Shown here piece by piece: positions 54,056 through 64,000 of a stretch of 64,000 bases of DNA. The stretch spans positions 186,001 through 250,000 of the forward strand of contig CACHGV010000001.1 in assembly GCA_902579465.1 (NCBI GenBank), given 5' to 3'. The notes under the pieces were generated by a model. The model saw only the letters and a program-made list of their open reading frames with translations, made no database searches and was not told the DNA's origin. The translations under genes and the position numbers were made by a program. This DNA is from an uncultured Pelagibacteraceae bacterium (GTDB lineage Bacteria > Pseudomonadota > Alphaproteobacteria > Pelagibacterales > Pelagibacteraceae). How positions within the stretch are numbered: the stretch's first letter is position 1; the number at the start of each line of letters is the position of its first letter.

Positions 54056-54818
54056 TTATTCAGAAAAATTTGAAAAAATGAGAATTGCTGGAAAACTTGC
54101 ATCTCAAACTTTAGATATGCTAACAAATGAAGTTAAGGAAGGTGTAACCACAGATAGAATTGATCAGCTCGGATATGAATTCATTAGAGATAATGGTGGA
54201 CACTCTGCTCCATTATACTACAGGGGTTTTAAAAAATCTTTGTGCACATCTTTAAACCATGTTGTTTGTCATGGCATCCCATCTGAAAGAGTGTTAAATG
54301 AAGGTGACGCAGTTAATATTGATGTAACTGCAATAGTGAATGAATACTATGGTGATACGAGCCGAATGTTTACCATTGGAGATATACCAGTTAAGGCAAA
54401 AAATTTAATTGAAACAACTTATGAGTCTATGATGAAAGGGATAGAAATTTTAAAACCTGGAATAAAATTAGGTGATATTGGATATGAAATTCAATCCTTT
54501 GTTGAGGAGAGAGGATTTTCAGTAGTAAGAGATTTTTGTGGTCATGGTATAAGCAATACTTTTCACGAACAACCTAATATACTTCATTACGGTAAAAAAA
54601 ATACAGGTTATGAGTTAATACCTGGCATGACCTTTACAATAGAACCAATGATCAATGCAGGAAAATTTGAGGTTAAGGTTCTAAATGATGGATGGACAGC
54701 AGTTACAAAGGATAAGTCTTTATCTGCACAATTTGAGCATACAATAGGAATTACGGAAGACTCTTATGAAATTTTCACAGAATCTGTTAAAGGTTATAAG
54801 AGGCCTCCATATAATTAA
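54048..54818 (+). CDS. map: methionine aminopeptidase
   Basis: LNHVVCHGIPSERVLNEGDAVNIDVTAIVNEYYGDTSRMF; GHGISNTFHEQPNILHYG. Confidence 0.95.
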   Translation: MSNYSEKFEKMRIAGKLASQTLDMLTNEVKEGVTTDRIDQLGYEFIRDNGGHSAPLYYRGFKKSLCTSLNHVVCHGIPSERVLNEGDAVNIDVTAIVNEYYGDTSRMFTIGDIPVKAKNLIETTYESMMKGIEILKPGIKLGDIGYEIQSFVEERGFSVVRDFCGHGISNTFHEQPNILHYGKKNTGYELIPGMTFTIEPMINAGKFEVKVLNDGWTAVTKDKSLSAQFEHTIGITEDSYEIFTESVKGYKRPPYN

Positions 54819-56110
54819 TGATAACTCGATACTCTAGAAAAGAACTTACAGATATTTGGTCAGAACATAATAAATATCAAATCTGGTTAGATGTAGAGAT
54901 TGCTGCAGCTGAAGGAATGGAAAAATTAGGAACTATTCCAAAAGGTGTTGCGAGTGCTGTTAAGAAAAAAGCCAAAATTAATGTGAAAAGAATTCACAAT
55001 ATTGAGGAGAAAGTAAAACATGATGTTATTGCATTTCTAACTTCTGTCACCGAAAAAGTAGGAATTAAAGCGAGATATTTGCACCAAGGAATGACATCCT
55101 CAGATGTGTTAGATACAAGCTTTAATATTCAATTAGTCCAATCTGGCAAAATATTAGTTAAAGATATTGATCAAATATTAAAAGTATTAAAATCTAAAGC
55201 TAAAAAATATAAATTCACACCATGTATGGGTAGAAGCCATGGAATACATGCTGAACCAATAACATTTGGGCTTAAATTAGCTTCTTATTATGAAGAATTT
55301 AAAAGGAACAGAAAAAGATTAATTAGTGCTATAGATGAAATATCTACGTGCGCAATTTCAGGTGCAGTGGGGACATTCGCTAATATAAACCCAAATGTCG
55401 AAAAACATGTTGCAAAGAAACTTGGATTGAAAATTGAACCTATATCAACTCAAGTTATTCCAAGAGACAGACATGCTTATTACTTTTCTGTGCTAGGAAT
55501 TATTGCAGGATCAATTGAAAGAATTTCAACAGAAATAAGGCACTTACAAAGAACTGAGGTTTACGAATTACAAGAATTTTTTTCAAAAAAACAAAAAGGT
55601 TCAAGTGCAATGCCACATAAAAAGAACCCAATTTTAAGTGAAAACTTAACTGGACTGGCTAGAATGGTTAGAAGCTATACTATTCCAGCTTTAGAAAATA
55701 TTGCCCTTTGGCATGAAAGAGATATTTCTCATTCAAGTGTAGAAAGAAACATTGGACCAGATGCAAATATAACATTAGATTTTGCTTTAGTGAGATTAGC
55801 TAGTGTTTTAGATAAAATGATAGTTTATCCAAATAAAATGCTAGATAACATTAATATCACAAAGGGTACCATTTTCTCACAAGAATTGATGCTTGAATTA
55901 ACTAAATCAGGTTTGACTAGAGAAAACTCATATAGATTAGTCCAATCGCATGCTAAAAAATGCATAGCAGATAATCTTAATCTTTTAGATGTTGTTATGA
56001 GTGATAAAAAGATTACATCTAGGATATCAAATAAAAAAATGAAAAACATATTTGACTATTCCTCACACTTTAAGAATGTAAACCTAATCTTTAATAGAGT
56101 TTTTAAATAA
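54818..56110 (+). CDS. purB: adenylosuccinate lyase
   Basis: QGMTSSDVLDTS; KGSSAMPHKKNPILSENL. Confidence 0.95.
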   Translation: MITRYSRKELTDIWSEHNKYQIWLDVEIAAAEGMEKLGTIPKGVASAVKKKAKINVKRIHNIEEKVKHDVIAFLTSVTEKVGIKARYLHQGMTSSDVLDTSFNIQLVQSGKILVKDIDQILKVLKSKAKKYKFTPCMGRSHGIHAEPITFGLKLASYYEEFKRNRKRLISAIDEISTCAISGAVGTFANINPNVEKHVAKKLGLKIEPISTQVIPRDRHAYYFSVLGIIAGSIERISTEIRHLQRTEVYELQEFFSKKQKGSSAMPHKKNPILSENLTGLARMVRSYTIPALENIALWHERDISHSSVERNIGPDANITLDFALVRLASVLDKMIVYPNKMLDNINITKGTIFSQELMLELTKSGLTRENSYRLVQSHAKKCIADNLNLLDVVMSDKKITSRISNKKMKNIFDYSSHFKNVNLIFNRVFK

Positions 56111-56895
56111 TGAAAAAAGGTAAAAAATTATATGAAGGTAAAGCAAAGATAATTTATGCAACTAGTGACAAGAATTTAGTAATTCAACACTTCAAGGATG
56201 ATGCTACTGCTTTCAATAATCAAAAAAAAGATGTCATTGAAGGTAAAGGAATTTTAAATAATAGAATCTCAGAGCATATACTTACCCAATTGAGCAATGT
56301 CGGTATCAAAAATCATTTAGTAAAAAGACTAAACATGAGGGAACAACTTGTAAAGTTGGTTGAAATTATTCCAATTGAATTCATTGTTAGAAATATTGCT
56401 ACAGGATCTTTAACAAAAAGATTAGGAATAGAAGATGGAACGATATTGGATTATCCATTAGTTGAATATTGCTTAAAGAATGACGATTTAGGTGATCCAT
56501 TAGTAAGTAGAGAACATATTTTAGCTTTTAAATGGATGGATGTATTTGAGCTAGATTTTATTTACGAAGAAGTAAGAAGAATAAATGATTTTCTTCAAGG
56601 CATGTTTAGAGGTGTTGGAATTAAATTAGTAGATTTTAAAGTAGAGTTTGGAAGAAGTGAAAGTGATAGCAAAAGAGAAATCATGCTTGCTGATGAAATT
56701 AGCCCAGATACTTGCAGACTTTGGGACATGCGGACAGATAAAAAACTAGATAAAGATAGATTTAGAAATAACTTAGGGAACTTAGTTGAAGCTTATCAAG
56801 AAGTAGCTGTTAGATTAAATATATTACACGAACAATCAAATATAAGACCATTAACCTATCCTAAACCAAAAGCTGTAAAAATTAAGAAAAAATGA
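56110..56895 (+). CDS. purC: SAICAR synthetase
   Basis: KLYEGKAKIIYAT; DEISPDTCRLWDM; IEFIVRNIATGSL. Confidence 0.95.
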   Translation: MKKGKKLYEGKAKIIYATSDKNLVIQHFKDDATAFNNQKKDVIEGKGILNNRISEHILTQLSNVGIKNHLVKRLNMREQLVKLVEIIPIEFIVRNIATGSLTKRLGIEDGTILDYPLVEYCLKNDDLGDPLVSREHILAFKWMDVFELDFIYEEVRRINDFLQGMFRGVGIKLVDFKVEFGRSESDSKREIMLADEISPDTCRLWDMRTDKKLDKDRFRNNLGNLVEAYQEVAVRLNILHEQSNIRPLTYPKPKAVKIKKK

Positions 56896-57125
56896 AAGTA
56901 AAAGTAATAGTCACTCTAAAAAATGGTGTACTAGATCCACAAGGTAAAGCAATACAGCAAACTTTGAATGGAATGACTTTTAATAATGTTTCAGAAGTTA
57001 GACAAGGAAAATATTTTGATATTGAGATAAACGAAAGTGATGAGAGTAAAGCTAAATCTCAAGTAGAAGAAATGTGTAAAAAGCTTTTAGCAAATCTAGT
57101 TATTGAGGATTATAAAATCTTGTAA
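56892..57125 (+). CDS. purS: FGAM synthase subunit PurS
   Basis: VKVIVTLKNGVLDPQGKAIQQTLNGMTFNNVSEVRQGKYF. Confidence 0.94.
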   Translation: MKVKVIVTLKNGVLDPQGKAIQQTLNGMTFNNVSEVRQGKYFDIEINESDESKAKSQVEEMCKKLLANLVIEDYKIL

Positions 57126-57132
57126 CTACCGA

Positions 57133-57813
57133 ATGAAATCATCTGTAATTATATTTCCTGGTTCAAATTGCGATAGAGACATGGATGTGGCTTTAAAGAA
57201 ATTCGGTTTTGACAATCAAATGGTTTGGCATAATGATGTTAAAATACCTAAAAGTGATTTAATTGTACTGCCTGGAGGTTTTTCTTACGGCGATTACCTT
57301 AGATGTGGGAGTATTGCTGGAAAATCAAGAATAATTAAATCTGTGATTGATTTTGCAAATTCAGGAGGATTAGTTCTTGGAATTTGTAATGGTTTTCAAA
57401 TACTAACTGAGACTGGTTTGTTACCCGGAATACTTCAACAAAACAAATACTTAAACTTTATTTGTAAAAATGTTTTTGTAAAAATTAAAAATAAAGATAA
57501 TAAATATTTTAAGAAAATTAAAAAAGAAGTTTTAGAACTCCATATTGCCCACAACGAAGGAAATTATTTTTGCTCAAAAGATGAGTTAAAATTAATTGAA
57601 GATAATGGTCAAATTGCTGTTACTTATTGTGACCGTATAGGAAATGATGATGAAAAAAATAATCCAAATGGCGCCATAAAAAATATAGCTGGAATATTTA
57701 ATAAAGATAAAAATATTTTAGGTATGATGCCTCATCCAGAGAGAATGATTGATCCATTCCTTTCAGGTGAAGATGGATCACTATTTTTTGAAAATTTAAT
57801 TGAAAGTTTATAA
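57133..57813 (+). CDS. purQ: FGAM synthase subunit PurQ (glutaminase)
   Basis: [39 protein letters not shown]; start at ATG 57133. Confidence 0.95.
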   Translation: MKSSVIIFPGSNCDRDMDVALKKFGFDNQMVWHNDVKIPKSDLIVLPGGFSYGDYLRCGSIAGKSRIIKSVIDFANSGGLVLGICNGFQILTETGLLPGILQQNKYLNFICKNVFVKIKNKDNKYFKKIKKEVLELHIAHNEGNYFCSKDELKLIEDNGQIAVTYCDRIGNDDEKNNPNGAIKNIAGIFNKDKNILGMMPHPERMIDPFLSGEDGSLFFENLIESL

Positions 57814-60008
57814 TGGTTGAAGTTACTGAAAAAATAGCAATTGAGCATGGATTAAAAAGTGATGAATATAAGAAAATTTGCGATCTTTTAAAGAGAACGC
57901 CGAATATTACTGAATTAGGTGTTTTTTCAGCAATGTGGAATGAGCACTGCTCTTACAAATCATCTAGAAGACATTTAAAAAAATTACATACCAAAGGTGA
58001 CCAAGTTATTCAGGGTCCAGGAGAAAATGCTGGGGTTGTAGATATAGAAGATGATGATGCAATTGTCTTTAAGATAGAAAGTCACAATCATCCCTCATTT
58101 ATTGAACCCTATCAAGGAGCAGCAACCGGTGTTGGTGGGATTATGAGAGATGTATTCACAATGGGTGCAAGACCTATTGCTAATTTAAATTCTATTCATT
58201 TTGGCTCTCCAGATCATGAAAAAACAAGAAATCTATTAAGAGGAGTTGTTAAAGGTATTGGTGGATATGGTAACTGTATTGGTGTTCCAACAATAGCTGG
58301 TCAAACTTGCTTTGATGAGTCTTATAATGGAAATATTTTGGTAAACGCAATGACACTAGGTTTAGTTAATAAAAATAAAATATTTTATTCAAAAGCTGCA
58401 GGAATTAACAAACCGGTAATTTATGTTGGCTCAAAAACAGGAAGAGATGGGATACACGGAGCAAGTATGGCATCCGCTATTTTTGACGACAAAATAGAAG
58501 AAAAAAAACCTACTGTTCAAGTTGGTGATCCATTCACAGAAAAACTTCTTCTTGAAGCTTGTCTTGAACTTATGGCTGGTAAATCAATAATATCAATTCA
58601 AGATATGGGTGCTGCAGGCTTAACTTCTTCTAGCATTGAAATGGCATCTAAAGGTGATTTAGGCATTGAAATAGATTTAACAAAAGTTCCTTGTAGAGAA
58701 GAAAATATGACACCTTACGAAATAATGCTTTCAGAAAGCCAAGAGAGAATGCTCATAGTTTTAGAGGAAGGAAAAGAAAATGAAGCAAAAAAAATATTTG
58801 ATAAGTGGAACTTAGACTTTGCAGTGATTGGAAAAACAACAAATAGTAAAAATATAGAATTGTTTTTCAAGAATAAAAAAATTGCTGAAATTCCAATTGA
58901 TTTTTTAGCAGAGAATGCTCCTATGTATGATCGAAAATGGATAAAAGCAAAACTTCCAAAAGAAAATAATTTTTCAAAGGAACAATTTAAATCTTTAAAA
59001 CTTGGTGATTGTTTAAAAAAAATTTTGATTGATCCAAATATTGCAGATAAAGAATGGATCTGGGACCAGTATGATCATACAGTTATGGGTGATACTATAC
59101 AAAAACCTGGTGGGAATGCTGGTGTTGTTAGAGTTCATGGCACAAATAAAGCTGTTGCTGCATCTGTAGACTCGTCTGCAACTTATTGTCATGCACATCC
59201 ATTAACAGGAGGCAAACAAGTAGTTTGTGAAAGTTGGAGAAATATGATTTCTGTAGGTGCAAAACCAATAGCAATTACAAATTGCCTAAATTTTGGTAAT
59301 CCAGAAAAAGAAAAAAATATGGGTGAATTTGTTGAGTGTGTTGAGGGAATTACAGAAGCATCTAAATATTTAAACTACCCTGTGGTTTCAGGAAACGTCT
59401 CTTTTTACAATGAAACAAAAGATAAGGGCATTAAACCAACACCCTCAATTGGAGGCATAGGATTATTGTCTAATTACAAAGAAATGATGACAATGGAATT
59501 AAAGAATGAAGGTAATTATCTTTTGGTAATAGGTAAAACTGAAGGTCACTTAGATCAATCAGTATTTGCAAGAAATATATTATCTGAATTTAATGGTCCT
59601 CCACCAGAAGTTAACTTATTCAACGAAAAACAAAATGGAATGAGTGTTTTAAATTTAAAAAATAAAAATTTAATTGAAACTTGTCACGACGTATCTTTAG
59701 GTGGGATTTTAACTGCTATATCTAAAATGAGTATTAAGAGCGGCAGAGGGGTAAAATTATTTCCTTTAGAAGGCTTAGTAAATAAATTTGAGTATTTTTT
59801 TGGTGAAGATCAAGGAAGATATATTATTGAAATTAAACCAGAAAATTTAGAAAATGTTGAAAATATACTTAAAAAAGACACCATCCATTTTGATAAATTG
59901 GGTCTAGTAGAAGGTAATAAAATTGCTTTAGAAAATGATCTAAAAATATCTATTGAAGATATCACAGAAGGCTATAAAAAATGGCTAAAGGAATATATGG
60001 TTAACTAA
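57813..60008 (+). CDS. purL: FGAM synthase subunit PurL
   Basis: [55 protein letters not shown]. Confidence 0.97.
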   Translation: MVEVTEKIAIEHGLKSDEYKKICDLLKRTPNITELGVFSAMWNEHCSYKSSRRHLKKLHTKGDQVIQGPGENAGVVDIEDDDAIVFKIESHNHPSFIEPYQGAATGVGGIMRDVFTMGARPIANLNSIHFGSPDHEKTRNLLRGVVKGIGGYGNCIGVPTIAGQTCFDESYNGNILVNAMTLGLVNKNKIFYSKAAGINKPVIYVGSKTGRDGIHGASMASAIFDDKIEEKKPTVQVGDPFTEKLLLEACLELMAGKSIISIQDMGAAGLTSSSIEMASKGDLGIEIDLTKVPCREENMTPYEIMLSESQERMLIVLEEGKENEAKKIFDKWNLDFAVIGKTTNSKNIELFFKNKKIAEIPIDFLAENAPMYDRKWIKAKLPKENNFSKEQFKSLKLGDCLKKILIDPNIADKEWIWDQYDHTVMGDTIQKPGGNAGVVRVHGTNKAVAASVDSSATYCHAHPLTGGKQVVCESWRNMISVGAKPIAITNCLNFGNPEKEKNMGEFVECVEGITEASKYLNYPVVSGNVSFYNETKDKGIKPTPSIGGIGLLSNYKEMMTMELKNEGNYLLVIGKTEGHLDQSVFARNILSEFNGPPPEVNLFNEKQNGMSVLNLKNKNLIETCHDVSLGGILTAISKMSIKSGRGVKLFPLEGLVNKFEYFFGEDQGRYIIEIKPENLENVENILKKDTIHFDKLGLVEGNKIALENDLKISIEDITEGYKKWLKEYMVN

Positions 60009-60238
60009 TGGCAATGGATTTAAAAGAAATTGAAAGTTTAATAAAAGAAGCATTACCAGATGCTAAGATAGAAATTCAAGATCTTGCAGGAGATGGTAAT
60101 CATTACTCTGCCACAGTAATTTCGTCGCAATTTGCAGGAAAGAGTAAAATTCAACAACACAAGATGGTATATAATTCACTCAAAGGAAAAATGGGTAACG
60201 AATTACATGCACTAGCAGTTAAAACTAAGGAGAATTAA
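60008..60238 (+). CDS. BolA family protein
   Basis: IESLIKEALPDAKIEIQDLAGDGNHYSATVISSQFAGKSKIQQHKMVYNSL. Confidence 0.92.
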   Translation: MAMDLKEIESLIKEALPDAKIEIQDLAGDGNHYSATVISSQFAGKSKIQQHKMVYNSLKGKMGNELHALAVKTKEN

Positions 60239-60577
60239 ATGGATACTCAAACTAATGAATTAATTAATAACGAAATTAAAAGTAACGAAGTGTGCTTATT
60301 CATGAAAGGGACTCCAGAAGCTCCTCAGTGTGGATTTTCTATGGCTGTTACAAATATTTTAAAAATGCTTGAGGTGAATTTTAAAGGTGTAAATGTTTTA
60401 GCTGATCAAAATCTTAGAGAGGGAATTAAAGTTTTTAGTGACTGGCCTACAATCCCACAGCTATATGTAAAAAATGAATTCATTGGTGGATGTGATATTG
60501 TTAAAGAAATGTACGAAAGTGGAGAATTAGCAAAACTTTTTGAAGAAAACGGAATAGAATTTAAAAAGAAAAGTTAA
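60239..60577 (+). CDS. grxD: monothiol glutaredoxin Grx4/GrxD
   Basis: VCLFMKGTPEAPQCGFSMAV (CGFS); WPTIPQLYVKNEFIGGCDIVKEM. Confidence 0.95.
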   Translation: MDTQTNELINNEIKSNEVCLFMKGTPEAPQCGFSMAVTNILKMLEVNFKGVNVLADQNLREGIKVFSDWPTIPQLYVKNEFIGGCDIVKEMYESGELAKLFEENGIEFKKKS

Positions 60578-60602
60578 GATTACTTTTAGTCTTACTAATT
60601 AA

Positions 60603-61220
60603 TTATCTAGAATAATACTCAATTACGAGGTTAGGTTCCATAACAACAGGGTAAGGAACTTCCTCAAATTTTGGAATTCTTACAAATTTAACTTTTTTAT
60701 TTTTTTCATCTAATTGTAAATACTCAGGAACTTCTCTTTCTTTGTTGGCGAGAGCTATATCTATTAAAGCTAATTGTTTTGATTTATCTCTTATTTCTAT
60801 ACTGTCTTCTTCTTTTACTTGGTAGCTAGAGATATTAACTTTTTTACCATTAACTCTAACATGTCCATGGTTAATTAATTGTCTAGATGAAAAAATAGTG
60901 TTTGATAATTTTGATCTATAAATTACTGCATCTAATCTTCTTTCAAGTAAACCAATTAAATTTTCTGCTGTATCACCTTTTTTCATAATGGCTCTCTTAT
61001 ACATATTTCGAAATTGTCTTTCATTCATGTTACCATAGTAACATTTAAGTTTTTGTTTAGCCTGAAGTTGGATTCCGTAATCTGATGGTTTAGATGATTT
61101 AGACTGTCCGTGTTGTCCTGGAGGGTATGCTCGAGTATTAAAGGGACTTTTAGGTCTACCCCATAAATTAACTTTAAGTCTTCTATCTACTTTATGCTTT
61201 GAGTTTAATCGTTTTGTCAT
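60603..61220 (-). CDS. rpsD: 30S ribosomal protein S4
   Basis: RAYPPGQHGQ; LLERRLDAVIYRS; QLINHGHVRVNGKKVNISSYQV. Confidence 0.96.
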   Translation of the reverse strand: MTKRLNSKHKVDRRLKVNLWGRPKSPFNTRAYPPGQHGQSKSSKPSDYGIQLQAKQKLKCYYGNMNERQFRNMYKRAIMKKGDTAENLIGLLERRLDAVIYRSKLSNTIFSSRQLINHGHVRVNGKKVNISSYQVKEEDSIEIRDKSKQLALIDIALANKEREVPEYLQLDEKNKKVKFVRIPKFEEVPYPVVMEPNLVIEYYSR

Positions 61221-61235
61221 ATTATGATAATGGGG

Positions 61236-61263
61236 TTTATAGACATCAAAATATTTTTGTCAA
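61236..61263 (-). promoter_or_regulatory. Near-consensus sigma70 promoter for rpsD
   Basis: Minus TTGACA (61263-61258), 16 nt, TATAAA (61241-61236); implied leader of roughly 10 nt. Confidence 0.75.
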
Positions 61264-61977
61264 TCAAGGTTTTTTAGTTAGACCCGCAAATACACTTGAT
61301 AAAATGCGTATTTCTTTTTTAGAGAGTTCCATTTTATAAAAAATACTTCGTAAATTTTCAATCATAATAGGTTTTTTTGCTTTTTGTTTAAAAAAATTTT
61401 GTTTTTCTAGTGTAGATAGACAGAAGTTCAGCATGCTAGATATTTCTTTCTTGGTAGCTGTTTGTATTTTTTTTGACTTTTGAAAGTCAACTTTATTTGC
61501 TGATATAAAGTAGGAAACTGTTTGAGCTACAATTACCAGGCTGTGTGATAAATTTAGAGATCTAAATTTACTATTACTTGGAATTTGTAATGTGTAGTCA
61601 GCATAACTCACTTCATCATTTGTTAATCCAGAAGCTTCAGAACCAAACAAAAAACTAACTCTCTTTGTTAAGTTTATTTTTTTTAAGTCATCTAATGAAA
61701 TATGTTTAATATTTTTATTTCTAAACCTTGCTGAAGTTGCAATTAAAATATCAGTTTTATCTAATGATTTTTCTAAGTTTGAATAAACTTTAGTTTTTTT
61801 TATTATATCTTTTGCTCCAACAGAAGTTGCTATAATTTTATCATTTGGGAATATTGGTTTTGGTTCTATTACTGATAAATTGTTAAAACCAAAATTTTTC
61901 ATAGCTCTTGCACATAATCCAATATTTTCAGATAGCTGAGGTTTGTGAAGGATAAATGAAATATTATTAAAATTCAT
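61264..61977 (-). CDS. TrmJ-like SPOUT tRNA/rRNA methyltransferase
   Basis: FILHKPQLSENIGLCARAMKNFGFNNLSVIEP; LFGSEASGLTNDEV; LNLSHSLVIVAQ. Confidence 0.88.
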   Translation of the reverse strand: MNFNNISFILHKPQLSENIGLCARAMKNFGFNNLSVIEPKPIFPNDKIIATSVGAKDIIKKTKVYSNLEKSLDKTDILIATSARFRNKNIKHISLDDLKKINLTKRVSFLFGSEASGLTNDEVSYADYTLQIPSNSKFRSLNLSHSLVIVAQTVSYFISANKVDFQKSKKIQTATKKEISSMLNFCLSTLEKQNFFKQKAKKPIMIENLRSIFYKMELSKKEIRILSSVFAGLTKKP

Positions 61978-63575
61978 TATGCACTTGCTGGTGCATTATC
62001 TTTAAATAACTTGTAATCAAGACTATCTATTAACGCTTTAAATGAAGCATCAATTATATTTGGTGATACACCTATTGTAAACCAATTCTTGCCCTGGGAA
62101 TCTGTGCTTTCAATTGAAACTCTAGTTACAGCCTCCGTTCCTGTATTTAATATTCTTACTTTATAATCAACTAATCTTAAATCTTTAAGATAATCGGAAT
62201 ATTTAGAAATCTTTTTTATGTTATTTCTGATTGCGTTATCTAAAGCATTTACTGGGCCATTACCCTCACCCTCACACACAATCCTTTCGCCATCTACTTC
62301 TAGTTCTGCTTTTGCTGATGAAACAATTTCTCCAGATGAGCTTTTCTTAACAGAAACATCGTAAGCTTTAATTAATAAATATCTTGGAATTTCACCCACT
62401 ATTCTTCTAGCCAATAATTCAAACGAAGCATCTGCGCCATCATAACTATAACCAATAAATTCTCTTCCTTTAACTTCTTCTAAGAGTTGTTTAATTTTTG
62501 GGTCATTTTTTTTTATATCAATTCCTATAGTTTCTAATCTAGACAAAATATTAGATTGTCCAGCTTGATCTGAAACTACAATATTTCTTGTATTCCCAAC
62601 ATCTCTAGGATCAATGTGCTCATAGGTTTTTGGGTCCTTTTGTACTGCAGAAACATGCATTCCACCTTTGTGCGAAAATGCTGCAGCGCCGACATAAGGT
62701 AAATGTTTATTCGGTTTTCTATTTAAAATTTCATCTAATAGTCTAGAGCATTGCGTTAAATGTTTAATGCTCTCCTCACTTATATTTATTTCATAATTAT
62801 TAGAAAATTCGTGCTTTAAATATAAAGAAGGTATTAGTGACATTAAATTAGCATTACCACATCTTTCTCCCAAACCATTAATAGTTCCCTGCACTTGTCT
62901 AACACCAGCTTGAATTGCAACTAATGAATTAGCAACTGCATTTTCTGTATCGTTGTGTGCGTGGATTCCTAGGTTTTTACCAGGGATATGTTTTATAACA
63001 TCTGTAACTATTTTGGATACTTCATGCGGTAATGTTCCACCATTGGTATCACATAGAACAATCCATCTGGCTCCTTGGTCATAAGCAGATTTAATACAAT
63101 TTAAAGCATACTCTTTATTTGATTTATAACCATCAAAGAAATGTTCAGCATCAAACATAAATTCTTTTCCAGAATTAATAATGTGTTTTGCGCTTTCACT
63201 TATATTTTTTAAATTTTGTTCTTTTGATATACCTAAAGCAACGTCAACGTGGAAATCCCAAGATTTTCCAAATAAACAAATTGAATTTGCCTTAGAATTT
63301 ATTAATGATGATATCATTGGATCATTTTCAGCACTATGATCAGACTTTTTGGTCATGCCAAAAGCTGTTAATATGGAATTCTTTAAAGTATGCTTTTTAT
63401 TAAAAAATTCTGTATCTGTTGGATTTGCTCCAGGCCAACCACCTTCGATATAGTCAACTCCTAGATTATCTAATGCTAGTGAGATTTTTTCTTTATCATC
63501 TAAAGAAAAATCAACACCTTGTGTCTGAGCACCATCACGTAAAGTAGTATCAAAAATGTATATTTTGTCTGACAT
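61977..63575 (-). CDS. cimA: (R)-citramalate synthase
   Basis: IYIFDTTLRDGAQTQGVDFSLDDKEKISLALDNLGVDYIEGGWPGANPTD; GIHAHNDTENAVANSLVAIQAGVRQVQGTINGLGERCGNANL. Confidence 0.92.
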   Translation of the reverse strand: MSDKIYIFDTTLRDGAQTQGVDFSLDDKEKISLALDNLGVDYIEGGWPGANPTDTEFFNKKHTLKNSILTAFGMTKKSDHSAENDPMISSLINSKANSICLFGKSWDFHVDVALGISKEQNLKNISESAKHIINSGKEFMFDAEHFFDGYKSNKEYALNCIKSAYDQGARWIVLCDTNGGTLPHEVSKIVTDVIKHIPGKNLGIHAHNDTENAVANSLVAIQAGVRQVQGTINGLGERCGNANLMSLIPSLYLKHEFSNNYEINISEESIKHLTQCSRLLDEILNRKPNKHLPYVGAAAFSHKGGMHVSAVQKDPKTYEHIDPRDVGNTRNIVVSDQAGQSNILSRLETIGIDIKKNDPKIKQLLEEVKGREFIGYSYDGADASFELLARRIVGEIPRYLLIKAYDVSVKKSSSGEIVSSAKAELEVDGERIVCEGEGNGPVNALDNAIRNNIKKISKYSDYLKDLRLVDYKVRILNTGTEAVTRVSIESTDSQGKNWFTIGVSPNIIDASFKALIDSLDYKLFKDNAPASA

Positions 63576-64000
63576 TATTTAAATTTCCACGAGGTTTTAC
63601 CATCTTTATCTTCTATTTGAACTCCTTTTTCTAAAAGCTCTTTACGGATTTTATCAGCTAATTCGTAATTTTTGTCATCTCTAGCCTTATTTCGTTCTTT
63701 AATTTTTAATACAATTAACTCATTGGTTAAGGTGGATTTATTTTTTTTAAAATTATTCCATTCCTCTTTAGTTTCAGTTAACAGACCTACAAAATTACAT
63801 GCTGATACAAATACTTTTTTATCTTCTAAATTCCCTGATTGTGATTTTTCGTATAACTTATGAAGGTTAGCTATATACTTTGGTGTATTTAAATCATCAT
63901 ACAAAGGATAAAGATCGTCATCAGAAATTAATTTAGGTTTATCTAATTCAATATAGCTGTTGTACCATTTATCAATTGTTTTCTGACTTTCTTCTAAAAG
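63575..64000 (-). CDS. cysS: cysteinyl-tRNA synthetase, C-terminal part (runs off the window)
   Basis: DDLNTPKYIANLHKLYEKSQ; IKERNKARDDKNYELADKIRKELLEKGVQIEDKDGKTSWKFK; frame stays open past 63904 to the edge. Confidence 0.9.
   Translation of the reverse strand, partial: LLEESQKTIDKWYNSYIELDKPKLISDDDLYPLYDDLNTPKYIANLHKLYEKSQSGNLEDKKVFVSACNFVGLLTETKEEWNNFKKNKSTLTNELIVLKIKERNKARDDKNYELADKIRKELLEKGVQIEDKDGKTSWKFK

Noticed and set aside
57103-57132. N-terminal extension of purQ overlapping purS
   Set aside because: PurQ homology begins at [19 protein letters not shown] 57133 is the sensible start.

Overview
The window is AT-rich, gene-dense and compact, with protein content typical of SAR11/Pelagibacterales (Alphaproteobacteria). 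Taxonomy is inferred from protein resemblance and composition; no search was run. About 29 kb (4.7-33.3 kb) is one merged minus-strand translation/transcription supercluster: tRNA-Tyr, tRNA-Gly, tuf, tRNA-Trp, secE, nusG, rplKAJL, rpoBC, rpsLG, fusA, S10, spc and alpha genes, with secY and adk. It is flanked by housekeeping genes (galU, panC, mgtE, lipB, rlu). From 33 to 53 kb the content is more metabolic: a dmdA-like DMSP demethylase with nadK, a glucosylglycerate synthesis pair, and a tripartite tricarboxylate transporter (TTT) locus bracketed by two divergent ComA/phosphosulfolactate-synthase-like proteins. There is also a phosphatidylcholine synthase, a cytochrome c/DUF4396 gene string of unknown function, PhyH and AzlCD. 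From 53 to 64 kb are sfsA, map, purB-C-S-Q-L, bolA, grxD, rpsD, a TrmJ-like gene, cimA and the 3' end of cysS. The best candidate for an undescribed system is the two-ComA/TTT locus (39.47-44.4 kb), which has an overlapping divergent promoter and an intercistronic hairpin. No CRISPR, prophage, IS element or rRNA was seen.
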